From Rosa chinensis (taxonomy: Eukaryota; Streptophyta; Magnoliopsida; Rosales; Rosaceae): DNA of 64,000 nt. A program made the position numbers and the translations under genes. Shown here one piece after another: positions 31,348-43,370 of the stretch. The notes under the pieces are model-generated. The model was not told the origin of the DNA. It did not search any database and saw only the letters and a program-made list of their open reading frames with translations. The DNA lies in the NCBI RefSeq assembly GCF_002994745.2, contig NC_037089.1:80066347-80130346 (forward strand), written 5' to 3'. Positions within the stretch are counted from its first letter, which is position 1. Each line of letters begins with the position of its first letter.

Positions 31348-32670
31348 TCACATATAATCCAAGACTTGTCTGGAAATTCCCATCAATTGCTTAAGCACAA
31401 CTTGCCTTGAGAGAGCATCAAGGATAGTATTGTGAGTTCCAGACCTATAAACAATGCTGTAATCATACCCAAGTAACTTCAATAACCACTTTTGTTGGGA
31501 AGGAGTAGTGATACATTGGTTCAGGAAATACTGAATTGTTCTATGATCTGTGACGATATTGAAATGATTACCAAAAAGGTAAGGTCGCCAATGTTCCACA
31601 GCAAACACAACCGCCAAAATTTCCTTGTCATAAACACAAAGTGCCAAGTGTTTAGGAGCGAAAGACTTGCTTAAAAAAGCGATTGGATGTCCGTCTTGAG
31701 AAAGAACAGCTCCCAAACCTAACCCTGAAGCATCACACTCAACCACAAAGTCCTTAGAGAAATCAGGTAAAGCAAGAATAGGTGTAGAAGTCATGACCAA
31801 TTTAAGATCCTCAAAAGCCTTCTTTGCTCCAGGTGTCCACTGAAAATTGTCCTTCTTAAGCATATTAGTCAATGGTTTAGCAATCACACCATAACCCTTG
31901 GCAAATTTCCTGTAATACCCAGACATTCCTAAAAAACCTCTCAACCCCTTCAAAGTCGTGGGCTTTGGCCAATTCCTAATGACTTCAATCTTTGCTGGAT
32001 CTATGGCTACTCCTTGTGCAGAAATGATGTGTCCCAAATATTCCACTTGCGTAGTTTCAAATGCACACTTGCTTAATTATCTTGATCTTCAATTCATACT
32101 CCGGAAACTTTGAAAAAACCAAAGCTAAATGTTCCAAATGCTCCTCCAAGGATTTGCTGTAAATAAGAATATCATAAAAAAAAAATGAGGACAAACTTCC
32201 TCAAATAATCCTGGAACACATCATTCATTAGGGATTGAAATGTAGAAGGGGCATTAGTGAGGCCAAATGGCATCACTAAGAACTCATAATGACCCTGGTG
32301 AGTTTGAAAAGTAGTTTTTGGAATATCATTAGTGTGCATTCTGATCTGGTGATAACCCGACCAGAGATCAAGTTTCGAGTAAATCACATACCTATGTAAC
32401 TCATCCAAAAGTTCGTCCACTACGGGGATCATAAATTTATCCCTCACAATTTGAGCATTCAGGGCTCTATAGTCCACGCACAAATGATTACTACCATAAT
32501 TTATCTTGACTAATAGGACTGGAAAGGGAAATAGACTATTGCTAGGTTGTATTACTCCACCAACCAAGAATTCTCCACAAATTTTTTCTATTTCGTTTTT
32601 CTGAAATTGAGGGTAACGATAAGGTCTCACATTGATCGGAGAAGATCCAGGAATGAGTGTAATCTAATGA
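31348..32670 (-). pseudogene. Gypsy reverse transcriptase and RNase H, active site lost
   Basis: RT runs from 32630 down, with RPYRYPQFQKNEIEKI, LCVDYRALN, SKLDLWSGYHQIR and FGLTNAPSTFQSLMN. The catalytic Y/F-x-D-D block should lie near 32180; instead a run of ten A on the + strand (32176-32186) shifts the frame and removes an aspartate. RNase H follows (32046-31348) with ECDASGLGLGAVLSQ, DKEILAVVFAVEHWRPYL and TDHRTIQYFL. The homopolymer expansion is sufficient to kill the enzyme. Confidence 0.92.
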
Positions 32671-32974
32671 TCATGTAGTCTATGAGGAGGTAAAGTGGTT
32701 GGCTTGTCAAACAAGGTGGTGAACTGATTGATTAATGCAGCAATGTTTGGATGTAGGTTATGCTGTAATTCCAACTGATCTGTTACTTCTATCAGCTGTA
32801 TGAACATAACCTCCTTTTGTTGTTGAAGTAACTTTGTCATTGCGGTACTATTAACCATAGTTATGTCACCCGATAGCAAACCTTGTAAAAAATGACTCTG
32901 ATCACCAATAGTAAACTTCATAGTCATCTTCTCAAAGTTCCACACTATATCACCCAATGTTTTAAGCCAAGAAG
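32671..32974 (-). pseudogene. Gypsy protease-RT linker
   Basis: Minus-strand frame with SWLKTLGDIVWNFEKMTM, the conserved block after the retroviral-type protease, followed by a spacer to RT. Its upstream partner, which ends VNGCEVLLGA, lies on the far side of solo LTR 2 at about 35711-35760. Confidence 0.88.
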
Positions 32975-35705
32975 TGATAGGACCCGCCCCGGATTTCACC
33001 TTGAAATCCTAAATAGCCCTGCGGGGCCCACCTTAGAAGAAATTCTACCAAAAATTTGGCGGAACTCCCTCTAAAAGTGGACTACCCAAAAACCTGTAAG
33101 AAGACATTTACACTTCTAAAATAATCCGCCCTTAATCTTCTGGAGCCACCCTGCTCCCCGTATCACAACATCTCCAATTTACAACAATTCTAAACGTAAG
33201 AATATTAATATCATGGGTTATCAGAGCAATCTAATGTACAGACGTACAAGATGATAAAATATAAGATAAAGAACCGATACTTTTATAATGCGGAAGCTAT
33301 GACAGCTATGCCTCAACCCCAAGTACGCTCGACCTCAAGCTAAACTGGCCTGCAAACTGAGCATTTAAAACCGAAGGGCTCAGGGGAAAACATTTAAAAT
33401 CTGTTAGAGTGAGTGGACGAAAATTAAGTAATTTCGAATGAATAAGTACAACTTAATGCTTTCCTAAGTTATTCTCTAAAACCTCGCATGCATTAACAAT
33501 CTTAGAAATACTTTCAATCATCAACTTTACTGCAATCTCTTAAAATCTCATCCTCAATCCTTTTTTTTTAAAACATCATTTTCAAGAGGTTCGTTTGATG
33601 ACTAGAAAGGACTGTTGTCTAGTCATCTCATGCCATCTGGGAGGGACTGCCACCCAGATGACGCATCGGAAGGGACTGCCAACCGGAACAGGAGGTGGAG
33701 GATAGAAGGGACGGCCAACTAACCACAGGTAGTGAGAAGGGACTGCCAACTACTACCTCATGTCACCTGAGAGGGACTGACAACCCGATGAGGCATCGGA
33801 AGGGACTGCCAACTGGACTATAGTCTGGAAGGGACTGCCAACCAGACTATTACCTAGAAGGGACTGCCAACTAGGTAATGCATGCATGCGCTGACTGATA
33901 AGCTCCTCAATAAACTGGAAACAACCTCTTTCAATTACTTGCTTTCGGAAAGAAACTCGTTGTTACTTCAATAAAACATTAAAAATTCACCGAAAGCATA
34001 ACTCAGGATTATCTCACTAAATCAAACCTCAATATCTCAAAGCATCCTCGAAAGCATAAATCAAATACTCTGTAAATTAATAAATGTTTTCGAAAAGAAA
34101 ACTCAATCTAACTTCAAGGCTGATAAGTGCGGAGCTCAAAACTCAATAAATCTCGATAATTCAATCATGCTCAAATATTTGCTAAATCCTTCGTACTCGT
34201 ATATCATCATAAAAACTTATATTCGAAATCAATAATGCTCATAATATTTTCTGAATCAGTCACTTCCCGAAAATCATTTCCCAACTCAATAACTCATAAA
34301 TAATTAGCTTGAAAATCTATTGAAAGCCCTCGGGAAGGAAATCCACTAAAAATCCCGTAACTCATAGAGCATAATAAATCTCAAGAAATCAAGCTCATAA
34401 AGTCATAATATTCAATAATTCAAATAATAAATTAAACCTCAATCGGAAATTAATAATATACTGCATGCACATTTAATTTAAAATAAATGTCCACTCACAG
34501 TACTGTTTAGGCGACCATACTCCCATACAAACGGTTTCCTTCGTCGAGCAGTAGCTCGGTATGTCGTCCTGTACACAATTATAATTTGTGAATAACAATC
34601 CGGAAATTAATTACCATTCCCACATCATATCCTCATAAATCACCTATCCACTTCTTCTTGGATTCAATCCAAACTTTACCACTATTACCAATTCATCGAT
34701 TAAGTATTCCAAAGCGGAAACAAGGGAAAATACGAAGGTCGGATTCCCATAATCGACACCTGTCTCACTAAACTTCAAAAATTCCTAATCCATAACAAAT
34801 CACTCCCAAATCCACCAAAATCACATTTACAAACTCTACAACAAATATAGGATTTAACTAGCTTAAAAAAAACATCATGTAAATCACTGTTCATACACCG
34901 CACTATTCACCGTCGCCCTATTCATGCGGTGGCCAACTCCTCCTCCGGCCACCAAATTTCATCCACAGCATCATCTCAACATTTCCAATAACTTTCTCAA
35001 CTGTGACAAAGTCAGAAAATACCTTGAAGTGGCCGAACAATTAAGCACTCTGAAGTATAGTGAAATTTTCCAATTATGCTTTCTTCCTCCGTGCTTCGAT
35101 CAGGGTTATGAAACTTGGCGAGCATGAAGAGTGGTTTAAGACGCTTCTAATGGACCTGATTTTATGACCGGAGGTGGCCAGAAATCGGCTACAGTAAAAA
35201 TGTTGACTTCTATCTCCACATTTCCGGCCAAATTGCCGTAAACAACTCCCACCTGCGTGTTAAGGAGGAGGAGACGAGTCTATCGATGCTCGCAGCTCGC
35301 CATTTGGTGGCCTAGAGGTGGTGGAAGAGAGAGTTGCAGAAGAGAGAAAGAGAGAGTTGCAGAAGAGAGTCAGAGAGAGCACGGGGGAAGGAGAGAGAAA
35401 AGAAAGAAAAGTTACCCGGCTATAGTAACTTTTTAAATTTATACCAATCTACCATAAACAGTAACTTTCATATTTCGCTTATAACTTTCGCATACGAACT
35501 CCGATTTTTACGAACCAAGTATGCATGCGCTCGGTTTAACGTCCTCTACGACTTTCATGAAGGAAATTTTCTCAAATTTTGACCCAAACAAAAAGTCAAC
35601 TTTTAGGGCCACTAAAAGTACTAAAACTATAGTAAAAGTGAAAGTAAAGATCGTTCACCGTCCAAGTGACTAGTAAACCGGTGAATTCGTGTTCGGGACG
35701 TCACA
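32975..35705. mobile_element. Solo LTR 2, 2731 bp
   Basis: The ends are TGATAGGACCCGCCCC and GGGACGTCACA (TG...CA). The 5-bp duplication AGAAG lies at 32970-32974 and 35706-35710. Removing it joins the chromovirus protease region in frame across VLLGA and SWLKT. The first 200 bp, the AAAACCGAAGGGC(T/C)CAGGG block and the GTGAGTGGAC motif match solo LTR 1. The right-hand GCATACGAACTCCGATTTTTACG block (35491 on) also recurs in LTR 1 near 11943. No internal domains exist. The orientation is not proven. Confidence 0.88.
33597..33879. repeat. Hairpin array in solo LTR 2, constant 13-nt loop
   Basis: Perfect or near-perfect hairpins share a loop of AAGGGACTGCCAA or close variants, with unrelated stems: GATGACTAG (33597-33605 with 33619-33627), CATCTGG (33634-33640 with 33654-33660), ATAGTCTGG (33820-33828 with 33842-33850) and ATTACCTAG (33849-33857 with 33871-33879). 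A bulged GGTAGT/ACTACC pair lies at about 33728-33757, and further loop copies with decayed stems lie at about 33666-33684, 33703-33720, 33766-33790 and 33795-33815. The array starts about 622 bp from the left end, as in solo LTR 1 (635 bp). It lies between GTGAGTGGAC (33409-33418) and GTCCACTCAC (34489-34498). Confidence 0.9.
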
Positions 35706-35710
35706 AGAAG

Positions 35711-35810
35711 CCCCTAGGAGAACCTCACAACCATTTACGGGAAGAACAAACACCTTAGTGTCAATGGTAGTACCTTGTAACTCCATCTATAATTGCAGTT
35801 TTCCAGAAGT
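35711..35810 (-). pseudogene. Gypsy protease C-terminal fragment
   Basis: A short minus-strand stretch with KVFVLPVNGCEVLLGA, trapped between solo LTR 2 and the CACTA element. It contains one in-frame stop. Its frame continues correctly into the fragments on both sides once the insertions are ignored. Confidence 0.85.
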
Positions 35811-35829
35811 ACACTACAAGAGAAAATGT

Positions 35830-36620
35830 CATCGGCGACAACCCAAAGTTGTTGTAAAAAGTCTAAATTTCTCGCTGAATTAAAAATGCGACGACTTTGG
35901 GTTGTCGCAACCAGTTGTCGCCTTATGTGTTTTACTGATTGTCAAAAGCGACAAAATTAGACAGTTGTCGCTTTTTCAATATGCGACGCATTTGGTTCCT
36001 CGCATATAACAAATTGTGAGACACACAAGTGTGTTACTAAAAACTATATGCGAGACTTTATATTTGTTGCTATTTTTAATAAATGAGACTTCGTGTACGT
36101 CGCATATTCCATATGCAAGGCTTGGGTGTTTGTTGCATTTTCAATAAGCGACGCAATTTGTTCCTCGCGTATGACATATTGCGAGACAAGTGAGTGTGTT
36201 ACAGAATGCTATAAGCGAGACTTTATGTTTGTTACAATTTCTAATATACGAGACCTCGTTTACGTTGCATATTCCATTTGCGAGGCTTATATATTTGATC
36301 AAAAATTTATATGCGGGACTTTTTTTTGTTGCAAAAAGTAACTGCGAGGTTTCATTTTTGTTGCATATATTAATATGCGACACATGTTTTTTTGTTGTAG
36401 AAACTTATAAGCGAGGCTTCTTGTTTGTCTCACATAATTTCGTCGAGGAACTAATTGTGTTGCATATTGAAAAAATGACAACCCTGTAATTTCGTCGCTT
36501 TTGACAATCAGTAAAACACATAAGGCGACAACTTGTTGTGACGATCCAGAGTCGTCGCATTTTCAATTTAGCGAGAAATTTAGACATTTTACTACAATTC
36601 AGGATTGTTGCCAATATCTT
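35830..36620. repeat. Large inverted repeat at the left end of the CACTA element
   Basis: 35838-36010 pairs with 36470-36616 in inverted orientation, including a long identical stretch around TTATGTGTTTTACTGATTGT (35924-35943) and its reverse complement (36503-36522). The spacer holds repeated TGCGAGAC and TTGTTGCA motifs. The transcript could fold into a stem of roughly 150 bp. It may have arisen by insertion of a related small element or by a fold-back copy of the end. Confidence 0.85.
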
Positions 36621-37079
36621 TATAAAGATATGTCAAATTAGTATAATTGTCGAAAATATAAAATGCAAGATTAAATATTTGTTGAAAAAAATAATAGGCG
36701 AGATCGCATATAATGCTGCATATAATGATTTGCAACATATGCAAAAGAATCATTGTTTGTTGCGAATGACTTCAAATGAGGCTGGATTGTTTGTCTCATT
36801 TGATAATTATTTATTTAAAATTTTCAGAATAATTTGAATATTAAAAAATTTTAATTTATTAATAATAATCAAAGACTTATTAAATCATAAATCAAATAGA
36901 GTTTACAAAATTCAACCCAAAAATAATAATAGCTAATAAAAAGAAAAATTGTTTGCCAAGACTAACTAAATCCTAAACTAAAAATGACTGAAAATGACTT
37001 TTTGAATCACAAGTCTTCCTCCAAATCCTCTGTTTCCGAATTATCTCCATTGTTTTGGACACCGTCTTCATCTCTTCCA

Positions 37080-37215
37080 AAGACATAATCAGATAAAAAG
37101 ATAAGAAGACAGAAACTGAAACTAACATATATCAAACCCTCGTTAAGGATAAAAAGATAAAAAGATAAGAAGACAGAAACTGAAACTAATATATATCAAA
37201 CCCTCGTTAAGGATA
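37080..37215. repeat. Tandem duplication of about 60 bp
   Basis: AAGATAAGAAGACAGAAACT and the following sequence to CCTCGTTAAGGATAA occur twice in direct order, nearly identical, inside the CACTA element. Confidence 0.85.
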
Positions 37216-37819
37216 ACAAGTGACATATGTATTCACATCTTTACCTGAGTTGTGAGTTATAGGATGTTGATTGACTTGTGGCTCTTCAAATGGCAATTGA
37301 GTTATTGTGGCTGCTGCATTAGAAGTTGCTCTCAGGGCTGGTTGTGATGGTAGTTGAGAAGCAGATTTGGATGGTACCGTCTTGTTGTTGCAGTAGCAGG
37401 CTTCCTTATCATTTTTCTTCGGCCAAGTTGCAGAGATTGAGACGACATCTGCAACACATGACAAAAAGGAGTTGAAATAATAACATGAGATAAGCTAAAA
37501 CAAATGATCTTGAAAACTACAGTACAACAGCAAGCAATAAGGAACATATTGTATTCAATGATCGAGAACTCAAGCTTTAGTAACATGAGTGAATTTCAAG
37601 CATATGTACTGGTGATCTAAAATAATAGTTCTTGAATTAATGTTGCAGATTTGAAGCTTAGGAATAAGAAGATGGATTGCCTTAGCAACGAACCAATCTC
37701 CAACTTACTATAGATCCTCATTCTTTGTTGTTTCATCAAGGACACAATGACACATACATACATACACATTAATGAAACGTAACCACAAAATCCATAATTA
37801 AATTCTAACGCTTAAGATT

Positions 37820-38029
37820 GGGATAAAATCTGCTGTCCCTAATACCCTATGCCAAACCTATCCCTATGCAGTCATTGGTCCACAAAGATTAAGCCTATGC
37901 ATTCATTGGTCCACAAAGATTAAGAAAATATTTTCTTAATCTTTTGTTCCATATTTTATTCTTTGTGGACCAATGAATGCATGGGGACTAGTTTGGCACA
38001 GTGTTTTTGGGGACAGCAGATTTCATCCC
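37820..38029. mobile_element. Mutator-like MITE, 210 bp
   Basis: The left end GGGATAAAATCTGCTGTCCC and the right end read inward GGGATGAAATCTGCTGTCCC differ at one base. The 9-bp duplication CTTAAGATT lies at 37811-37819 and 38030-38038, as for Mutator-like elements. The interior contains a palindrome around GAAAATATTTTC and a repeated CATTGGTCCACAAAGATTAAG. Confidence 0.93.
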
Positions 38030-38038
38030 CTTAAGATT

Positions 38039-39631
38039 CTAAATCACATTAATGTTTATACACATTAATTCTAAATCACATTTCAAATGCTTAAGATTAC
38101 AAGAACCTGAGAAGTTGGATTTTTTTTGTTTTTGAACACTCAACATAAAAGCTCTGAATATAACAACAAAGCCACATTCACACAGGTCTAGTACAGGAAC
38201 AAATATAAACACATCAGAGGTGCTTCAACTTTTCAAACTAAAATTATAGAAACACACCACAAGCACATAGCAATTTTAAGAACAACAATCTAACTGGCTA
38301 AACATGGATGATATAGGTACTCAATACTCATCTGGAATACCAGTAAAGAAAAGAAATCAGGAAAGGAAAGAAAGACCAATAAGCATCTATAAACAGTAAG
38401 AAAATTTAAGGAAAAACCATCATGATAGTTACATAAAGAACTAGGCCTGTACATAAAACATTCGAAAACTTCTCTTCAAGTTAAAGGAGTTTAACTCACA
38501 AACTAGTAACAGCAACATCAAAAAGAAAAGAAAGGAATGGGACAGAACACTCAATTCATGTTAATTTGCAAGAGGCATAATTAGTTTTTAGTCTAAAGTC
38601 AATTATGCACAGACTAGAGTTTAGAGAAAAGAAAAGAAGATTTTCTTGTGATAATCCATATCAAACAAACAGAAGGACATGCATGTAGGTGGAGATTGAG
38701 CGAGTCAAAATGGCAATAATTTTTCAGATTTTATATAACAAGAAATAAGAAGAAGAAGACTAAAAAGGGAGAGAAGGAATCTGGAATTCTAGCCAGATCG
38801 ATATCACCAATTGACAAGCCAGAGCAGACATAATAAAAACTTAATTGAAAAATTGGCTGCACTCACATACAAAGCAGTTTTCTTGCTTCGGAAACATGAA
38901 AACCAGAAGGTTAGAAAACATTAATTTTGAACAATAAGAGACTTGGGTAGATCCAAATCAGACAATAAGAGAAAATCTACCGTTTTGGTGGATGTGTTTG
39001 AAACACCTTCAATCTGCAATTCCACAGAAAAGAAAGAATCAAAATCAAGAAACAAAAGAAATTCAAGATTACAGAAAGAGAAAGAGAAACCTGTTACCAG
39101 CAACGTCAGTCAAGGAGAAAGAACTGAAAACAAAGAGAGAGAAAGTCAGAAACAATACAAACCAAAACCCAGAAAGAAAGAAAAAAAAACTTGATAGTTT
39201 GCAACAGACCCTTGATCGAGATGAGGATTGAACAGAGAAGTTGATGTTCTAATGAGGCGGCTTTGTTCCCTTTTATATTTGTCCATCTCTTTTGGGTTGA
39301 GAAGAATCCTAAATAGGACTCCTCTCTTTTCTCTCAAAATCCCTCCTAATTTTCCCGCTTGTTTGAGAGAGAAGAACAGGAAGGATAGCGTGATAAAGAT
39401 TTCTGTGAGTGCGCGGCGACTGTTGTACGAGAGAAGAACGGGAAGAAAGGGTTGAGTATGTTATCAAGTTCCTTTGAAGGATAAGAATGATTTGACAAAA
39501 AAGTAAATACATATAACCAAAACCGTAGTTATCGAAATCATAACAATAATTAGATTGATATCTTGATAATTATGGAATAACAAGTATAATTAATTTCTAT
39601 ATATATCTACGTAACAATATATATATATATA
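38039..39631. other. CACTA interior without recognisable domain
   Basis: Lys/Glu-rich frames at 38943-39231 are low complexity. The minus-strand frame at 37207-37464, just outside, is Ser/Ala/Pro-rich with no motif. These may be decayed transposase exons or introns; nothing can be assigned. Confidence 0.4.
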
Positions 39632-39914
39632 TTAGTTTTCTGCTCACATGCTCTGCATGTGTAAAATTTTTATAATTATTATATTAAAAAAAAAAGTTAT
39701 TTGAGAAAAAAGAAAGTGGGAAGTTATCTGAATTGTGGGTTGCAGACATGGGTAGTTAATTATTTGAAAATTATTTATTTTATCATTTTTAATTTTTCTA
39801 TTTACCATACTACCACTCAATTATTAAAAATTATTTGAAATTAATATAAGGGTTTTATTGTATTTTCACACCCACTTTGGCTAACAAAGCCTCTTCTCTT
39901 AATAATAGTATAGA
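39632..39914 (-). mobile_element. Non-autonomous Helitron, 283 bp
   Basis: Read on the minus strand the 5' end is TCTATACTATTATTAAGAG and the 3' end is a hairpin CACATG-CAGAG-CATGTG followed 8 bases later by CTAA. It lies between A and T with no duplication. These are the Helitron terminal rules. A second member of the family is at 47094-47402. Confidence 0.85.
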
Positions 39915-40100
39915 TATATATATATATATAAACTGGACACGATTTTATTTAAAGACAAAAAAAACAGCAAGTTATTAAGAAAAATACTAAACAATATCTT
40001 TTTTCATCTTGTCTACTAATATGGAAAGCCACATTCTTTTAAAATAATAATAATAATAATGGAAAGCCTCGAAAAAATTCAAATAACTCGGATCATAAAT

Positions 40101-40960
40101 TTAGTCACTATTTGTGTCACTATGATCACCCAGTAATTCTTCTTCACCAAGAGCTCTAGTATGCTCCAACATAAGATCATCATCCGTAGAATCATCGTCA
40201 ATAAAATCATCGTCATCTACTGCATTCTTTTCTTTATTTGTGTTGTTGATGATAATAGTTTCAGGTTCCACATCATGTCTGCGCATAGATGTACTAGTTT
40301 CATCATCTTCTACGTGAACTTCCCATACATTAGCGTCATCGTCCTCGTCACCAGGGTCATTATCACAGACTACAAGATCTTCGTCTTCTTCTCTTTCTGG
40401 AACATCCCACAAGTGCCTATATTGAATCTTCTGGACAACTTTCCAAGGATGCCCCAATTTCAGGTCATCAAGATAAAACGCCTTATGGGCTTGTTTTGCT
40501 AGCACATAAGTATCATGCTGGTACCATTGGTTTTTAACGTTCAACGACGTCAAATGGTAGTCAAACTTCATCTTTTTGGGATTAGAATTATACCATTGAC
40601 ATTTAAAAAGAATTGTACTGTACTGTTTTCGAAAATGTAATTGAACCACACTAACAAGACTCCCATAAAAGGTGCAAGGTTCACCATTATGGGACCCAAT
40701 CATCATAATGCCACTATCCTGTGTGGTGTGGTATTGCTCAATCCATTTGACGGACCACTAATATCATTTGCCATGCACCCTGTATACTGGACACTGCGCG
40801 GGTCTACACCATGTGCTAATGAATAAATCTCTTCAGAAATCAATCCTTCATCATATAATGTCTTAGCACGACTTAGAAACCATTGTTAAAACTCTTCCAT
40901 ATGTCTCTGATCTATGTTTTCAGTACTATTTTTTTCCAAGAGTTCCACTTGCTCACTACA
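40101..40960 (-). pseudogene. CACTA transposase C-terminal region with DUF4216
   Basis: The minus strand from about 40900 reads LYDEGLISEEIYSLAHGVDP, then GSHNGEPCTFYGSLVSVVQL, ILFKCQWYNSN, NVKNQWYQHDTYVLAKQA and VQKIQYRHLWDVPE. This is the DUF4216 module that follows the catalytic part of TNP2-type CACTA transposases. The tail is strongly acidic (EDEDLVV, GDEDDDAN, VDDDDFIDDDSTDDD). An intact 201-codon frame covers 40101-40706; a stop and frame changes break the upstream part at 40720-40900. The catalytic RNase H-like domain that should precede it is absent. Confidence 0.85.
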
Positions 40961-41529
40961 AAACACAATTGATTGTTAGTATTTTATTTATTACTTTTTC
41001 TTCTTCTCGTTGTTTCCGTTATTTATATTAATTTTTTTTCTTTCTCCGCGAAGCTGGAGAATTCCAGGTCGGCCAACATTCCTTTTCCTTTGTGAAATAG
41101 GTTTCTTAATGCAAAACGTATTCTCATAGCTAATCTAGTAATGAAACATCCCTTCTTTTTTTCTTTTTTCTTTTTATCCTAAAGGGAATAAATATGTTCC
41201 TTTCCTTTGTGAAATAGGTTTCTTTATGCAAAACCTATTATGAGAGTTAATCTAAATCTCGGACACATTCTTCTTCTTTTTCTTTTTTTTCCTTAAGGAA
41301 ATAAACCTATTCCTTTGTAATCGTCATTGAGGGTCAATATGATTGGCTGTTCTGCTAGCTGTTACCTGGTTCAATGATAAGATAATTGAGATTGTAGAGC
41401 ATAGCTTTGAATTAAGGTGGACAAGGGGATGTTCATCAACAGAAACACAAAGCTATGTCTGGCTATACGTATATTTATGGGGAAGAGGTGAGTGAATGAT
41501 GATGAATGGAATTAGTCGACCTGGTTGAC

Positions 41530-41935
41530 TTGAGGGGATTATTCCTCACCCATGTTTATCTTGCAGGGATTTCTACTTACACAGATTTACCTTGAGGGAA
41601 TTTTGCCTTACTCGAATCCACCTTAAGAGGTTTTACCTCACTCAGATTTTCCTTGAGGAGATTTCATCTCACCTAAATCCGTTTTAAGAGGTTTCACCTC
41701 ACCCAGATTCGCCTTGAGGAGATTTCACCTCACCTAAATCCGCTTTGAGAGGTTTCATTTCACCCAGATTCGCCTTGAGGAGATTTTTACCTCACCAAAT
41801 GCTCTTTGAGTGGTTTCACTTCACCTATATTCGCATTGAGGAGATTTCGCCTCACCCAAATCCGCTTTGAGAGGTTTCACCTCACCCAGATTCACCTTAA
41901 GAGAATTCCGCCTCACCCAAATCTGCCACATAATC
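41530..41935. repeat. GAGG...CCTC hairpin repeats in the CACTA element
   Basis: About nine units of about 45 bp alternate TTGAGGAGATTTCACCTCACC and GAGAGGTTTCACCTCACCC. Each can fold as GAGG or AGAGG against CCTC around a TTTCA-like loop. They belong to the same motif class as 25790-26045 in the Tat-like element. Confidence 0.8.
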
Positions 41936-41959
41936 ATTAAGTAACAATCTGTAGAAGTC

Positions 41960-43370
41960 GTTGCCTAATTATTTTTTTGTGAGAGGTTATCACATAAGCA
42001 TTAACTGACAACACATACAAGTCATTCTCTAATTGATTTTCAGCGAGGAAGTACAAGTTGTCACACAAATATTAAGCGATAACCTATACAAGTTGTCACT
42101 TAATTGGTCGTTTGCAAGAAAATTAAAATTGTCATATAAACATTAATCGACCATTGATAGAAGTCGTCGCCTAATTGGTTTTTAGCGATGAATTTCAAGT
42201 TGTCACATAAACATTAAGCAACAACCCGTTGAGCTCGTCGCCTAATTGGCCTTTTGCGAGAAAATTAAAGTTGTCAAATTAACATTAACAGACAACTGGT
42301 AGAAGTTGTCGCCTAATTTATTTTCAGTGAGGAAGTTCAGGTTGTCACATAGTCATCAAGCGACAACCTGTAAAAGTCGTCGCTTAATTGGTCTTTTACG
42401 AGGAAATTGAAGTTGTTACATAAACATTAACTGACAACTAGTAGAAGTCGTCGCTTAATTAGTTTTCAGTGAGGAAATTGAAATTGTCACATAAACATTA
42501 AACGACAACTCGATAAAGTTGTCGCCAAATTGATTTTCAGTGAGGAAATTCAAATTGTCACGTAAACATTAAGCGACAACTCGATAAAGTTGTCGCCAAA
42601 TTGATTTTCAACGAGGAAATTCAAATTGTCACATAAACATAAAGCGACAACCTGATAAAGTTGTCGCCAAATTGATTTTCAGCGAGGAAATTCAAATTAT
42701 CACATAAACATTAAGCGACAGCTCGATAAAGTTGTCGCCAAATTGATTTTCAACGAGGAAATTCAAATTGTCACATAAACATAAAGCAACAACCCGATAA
42801 AGTTGTCGCCAAATTGATTTTCAACGAGGAAATTCAAATTGTCATATAAACATAAAGCAACAACCCGAGAAAGTTGTCGCCAAATTGATTTTCAGCGAGG
42901 AAATTCAAATTGTCACATAAACATTAAGCGACAACTTGATAAAGTTGTCGCTAAATTGATTTTCAGCGAGAAAGCTAAGGTTGTCACATAATTATTAACT
43001 GACAACTCACATAAGAGGTCGCTAAATCAGTCTTTAGTGACAAAAATCTAGTTGTCACATAAACATTAAGCAACAATTCACAGAAGTCGTCGCCTAATTA
43101 ATCTTTTGCAAGGAAGTAAAAGTTGTCACAGAAACATTAACCGACAATTGGTAGAAATTGTCGCCTAATTAACATTTTGCGAGGAATTGGGTGTCGCATA
43201 ATGTCATATGGGCGACAACTGTCAATTTCTTGCAAATTCCTATTTTATGCGACAAATTAGTTGTCGCCAATGGGATCATGTGCGACAACTGAAATTTCCT
43301 CGTATTTGCCAAGTTTTTGCCACAATTTTTGGGTTGTCACAATGAAATTCCTCGCTTTTGCTATTTTCTC
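41960..43370. repeat. CACTA subterminal array, about 17 units of about 70 bp
   Basis: Each unit contains CACATAAACATTAAGCGACA, a hairpin GCGACAACT with loop CGATAA and AGTTGTCGC (best seen at 42568-42591), then AAATTGATTTTCAGCGAGGA. The spacing is 69-71 bp in the homogeneous centre (42480-42950) and looser at the edges. In CACTA elements such repeats bind the TNPA-type protein. The central units are the most alike, suggesting recent spread by unequal exchange. Confidence 0.9.

Noticed and set aside
38943..39231. Lys/Glu-rich ORFs as a possible nuclear protein
   Set aside because: Low complexity from GAAA-rich DNA in the CACTA interior, no motif and no splice context.
40161..40502. 113-codon + strand ORF
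   Set aside because: It is the shadow of the minus-strand DUF4216 frame.
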